The notes under the pieces: model-generated
Databases searched by the model: none
Seen by the model: the letters and a program-made list of their open reading frames with translations, nothing else
Told to the model about the DNA's origin: nothing
Assembly (NCBI RefSeq): GCF_017948675.1
Contig: NZ_JAGFBU010000003.1
Span: forward strand, 273,627 to 337,626
Direction of reading: 5' to 3'
Length of the DNA stretch: 64,000 bases
Source: Flavobacterium flabelliforme
GTDB taxonomy: Bacteria; Bacteroidota; Bacteroidia; Flavobacteriales; Flavobacteriaceae
Made by a program: the position numbers and the translations under genes
Shown: positions 63,901-64,000 of the stretch, one piece after another
Position numbering within the stretch: the stretch's first letter is position 1
Layout: every line of letters starts with the position of its first letter

Positions 63901-64000
63901 GACTTGGGCCTTAATTAGTATTATGGTTTATGCCTTTGTTATTCATGCTCGATTTGTACCTTCATTACGCGGTAAATGGTTTTTTAACCTGATGAGTATG
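60971..64000 (+). CDS. Fused cytochrome c biogenesis protein CcsBA (partial, 3' end outside window)
   Basis: A system II haem-handling protein that exports haem and attaches it to apocytochromes c. The visible 1,010 residues open with a ResB-like part: four helices in all (first near 8-28) and a large periplasmic domain (about 100-410). A signal-like helix (LLTILMLLFSFSSFAQ, about 475) is followed by a His-rich stretch, EHDHADHAGHAH (about 493-504). A second periplasmic region comes next, then the CcsA part with IHTFGLIARWYISGHAPWSNAYES and the tryptophan-rich haem motif WGRYWGWDPKETWA. The C-terminus is cut by the window. It is divergent from DUF2520. Confidence 0.92.
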   Translation, partial: MDKKIFSFLFSTRLMAFLFIAYAVAMATGTFIESKYNTDTSKILIYNSWWFEAIHVFFLINFIGNIKRYQLLKKEKWATLILHLSFIFIICGAFVTRYISYEGMMPIREGASENQIFSDKTFLTVFADGEYKGEMKRRVFEKQLLLSPATNNNFSMSENFADTKFEVEYQNFIMGAKEYVKPDPKGIQYLKIVEAGDGGRHEHFLKEGEVQNIHNVLFSLNKYTDGAINITTTGKEYTIQTPFEGNFMRMADKLEGKVAKDNVQPLMMRSLYSIGDMRFVFPDQAVKGIIDYESDNDYKAKTHEDALVIKLQAEGQEKVVTVIGSKGKIGDPKTVKIGKIDYTFFYGSKAYILPFKIKLNKFIAQKYPGTEKSYSSFESKVTVEDEKPFDARIFMNNVLDYKGYRFFQSGFDPDEKGTILSVNHDFWGTGLTYIGYFLLYFAMMAIMFTKHSRFADIKRKLEIVKMKKAKLLTILMLLFSFSSFAQEKEHDHADHAGHAHTEAEAVPESHTNHTKKALSQEELEGLILKFKVPEAHASKFGRLVIQDGGGRMKPINTFSSELLRKVSHSNSYKGMNSDQVFMSMTQYAGYWIEIPIIYLRTGNDSIRKIIGVDKAAEFAPFVSFFDDKGNYKLSKYLEEAFKSGNPNQFEKDFIETDKKVNLMESALSGRILKIFPIPNDKNNKWISFLELNEAGLKGMEATYTKSVLPLYFGSLANAANSKDYKTADELLESIHGFQKRFGSTVMPSEEKITSEILYNKYDVFQKLPVGYIIASILMLFFTILKIFKERKSLNYLVNFMHVTVLLLFLIHTFGLIARWYISGHAPWSNAYESIIYVAWATMFFGLAFDSKSKLTVASSAFVTAMILGAAYMNWIDPEIANLQPVLNSYWLMIHVAVIVASYGPFALGMILGFVSLLLIFFTNEKNKAKMDLNIQEITYINELALTIGLIMLTIGNFLGGQWANESWGRYWGWDPKETWALISIMVYAFVIHARFVPSLRGKWFFNLMSM

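Noticed and set aside
1..64000. Search for CRISPR arrays, insertion sequences, integrases, phage genes, toxin-antitoxin pairs, restriction systems or secondary-metabolite clusters
   Set aside because: None was seen; no regularly spaced repeats and no transposase, integrase or modification-enzyme motifs.

Overview
The window looks like chromosomal DNA of a Flavobacterium-like member of the Bacteroidota. The DNA is AT-rich. Promoters carry the Bacteroidota -7 box TAnnTTTG, and start codons lack Shine-Dalgarno sequences. Many proteins are typical of the group: a SusC-type transporter, a NagB-PIG-L fusion, the fused CcsBA cytochrome c biogenesis protein, and DUF2490, DUF2911, DUF1684 and DUF2520 proteins. 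I see no phage, insertion sequence, CRISPR array or rRNA. There is one tRNA (Arg, anticodon ACG).

Region by region: (1) 1-8132 is an amino-sugar utilisation locus. A SusC transporter (leftward, cut by the window edge) stands opposite a DeoR-family regulator, a two-domain glucosamine-6-phosphate deaminase and a GH20 hexosaminidase. TGCGTT repeats spaced 10 bp apart lie in front of both transcription units and are the probable operators. (2) 8272-16035 holds a large FAD/Fe-S oxidoreductase, a secreted esterase, a metallophosphoesterase-PQQ-propeller lipoprotein and an amino-acid permease. (3) 16130-21454 holds an unrecognised protein with a TTG start, a YqiA-like esterase, a decayed AraC regulator, and a TonB receptor paired with a DUF2490 protein. 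(4) 22442-34543 holds SbcDC, cardiolipin synthase, an EamA exporter, a 7-alpha-hydroxysteroid-dehydrogenase-like SDR, a lipoprotein amidohydrolase and small secreted proteins. (5) 35277-40056 holds the tRNA, apt, a small unlisted ORF, and a BlaI/BlaR1-type sensor pair. The BlaR1-like gene is split by a one-base frameshift and the blaI promoter carries tandem operators with a 20-bp period. An MFS transporter there is flanked by two structured repeat elements. (6) 40295-45765 holds housekeeping and hypothetical genes (TatD, TcdA, HAD phosphatase, DUF2911, Lgt). (7) 45897-52173 holds a PIG-L deacetylase, a 35-residue membrane peptide and a sodium:solute symporter in one apparent operon, followed by two tandem paralogous secreted proteins and a small membrane-anchored protein. 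(8) 52376-64000 holds a serine hydrolase, an Omp85-like outer-membrane protein, an AI-2E-family permease, a compact operon (DUF2520, KdsC-like, UbiA, Maf, MscS) and CcsBA (cut by the right edge).

Functionally, region 1 reads as import, trimming and catabolism of N-acetylglucosamine-containing glycans under one regulator. Most of the rest is core flavobacterial metabolism and envelope biology. I do not see a clear new multi-gene defence or biosynthetic system. The least explained signals are the BlaI operator array with the broken sensor gene, the symporter with its tiny partner peptide, the NagB-PIG-L fusion, and the two structured repeats around the MFS gene.
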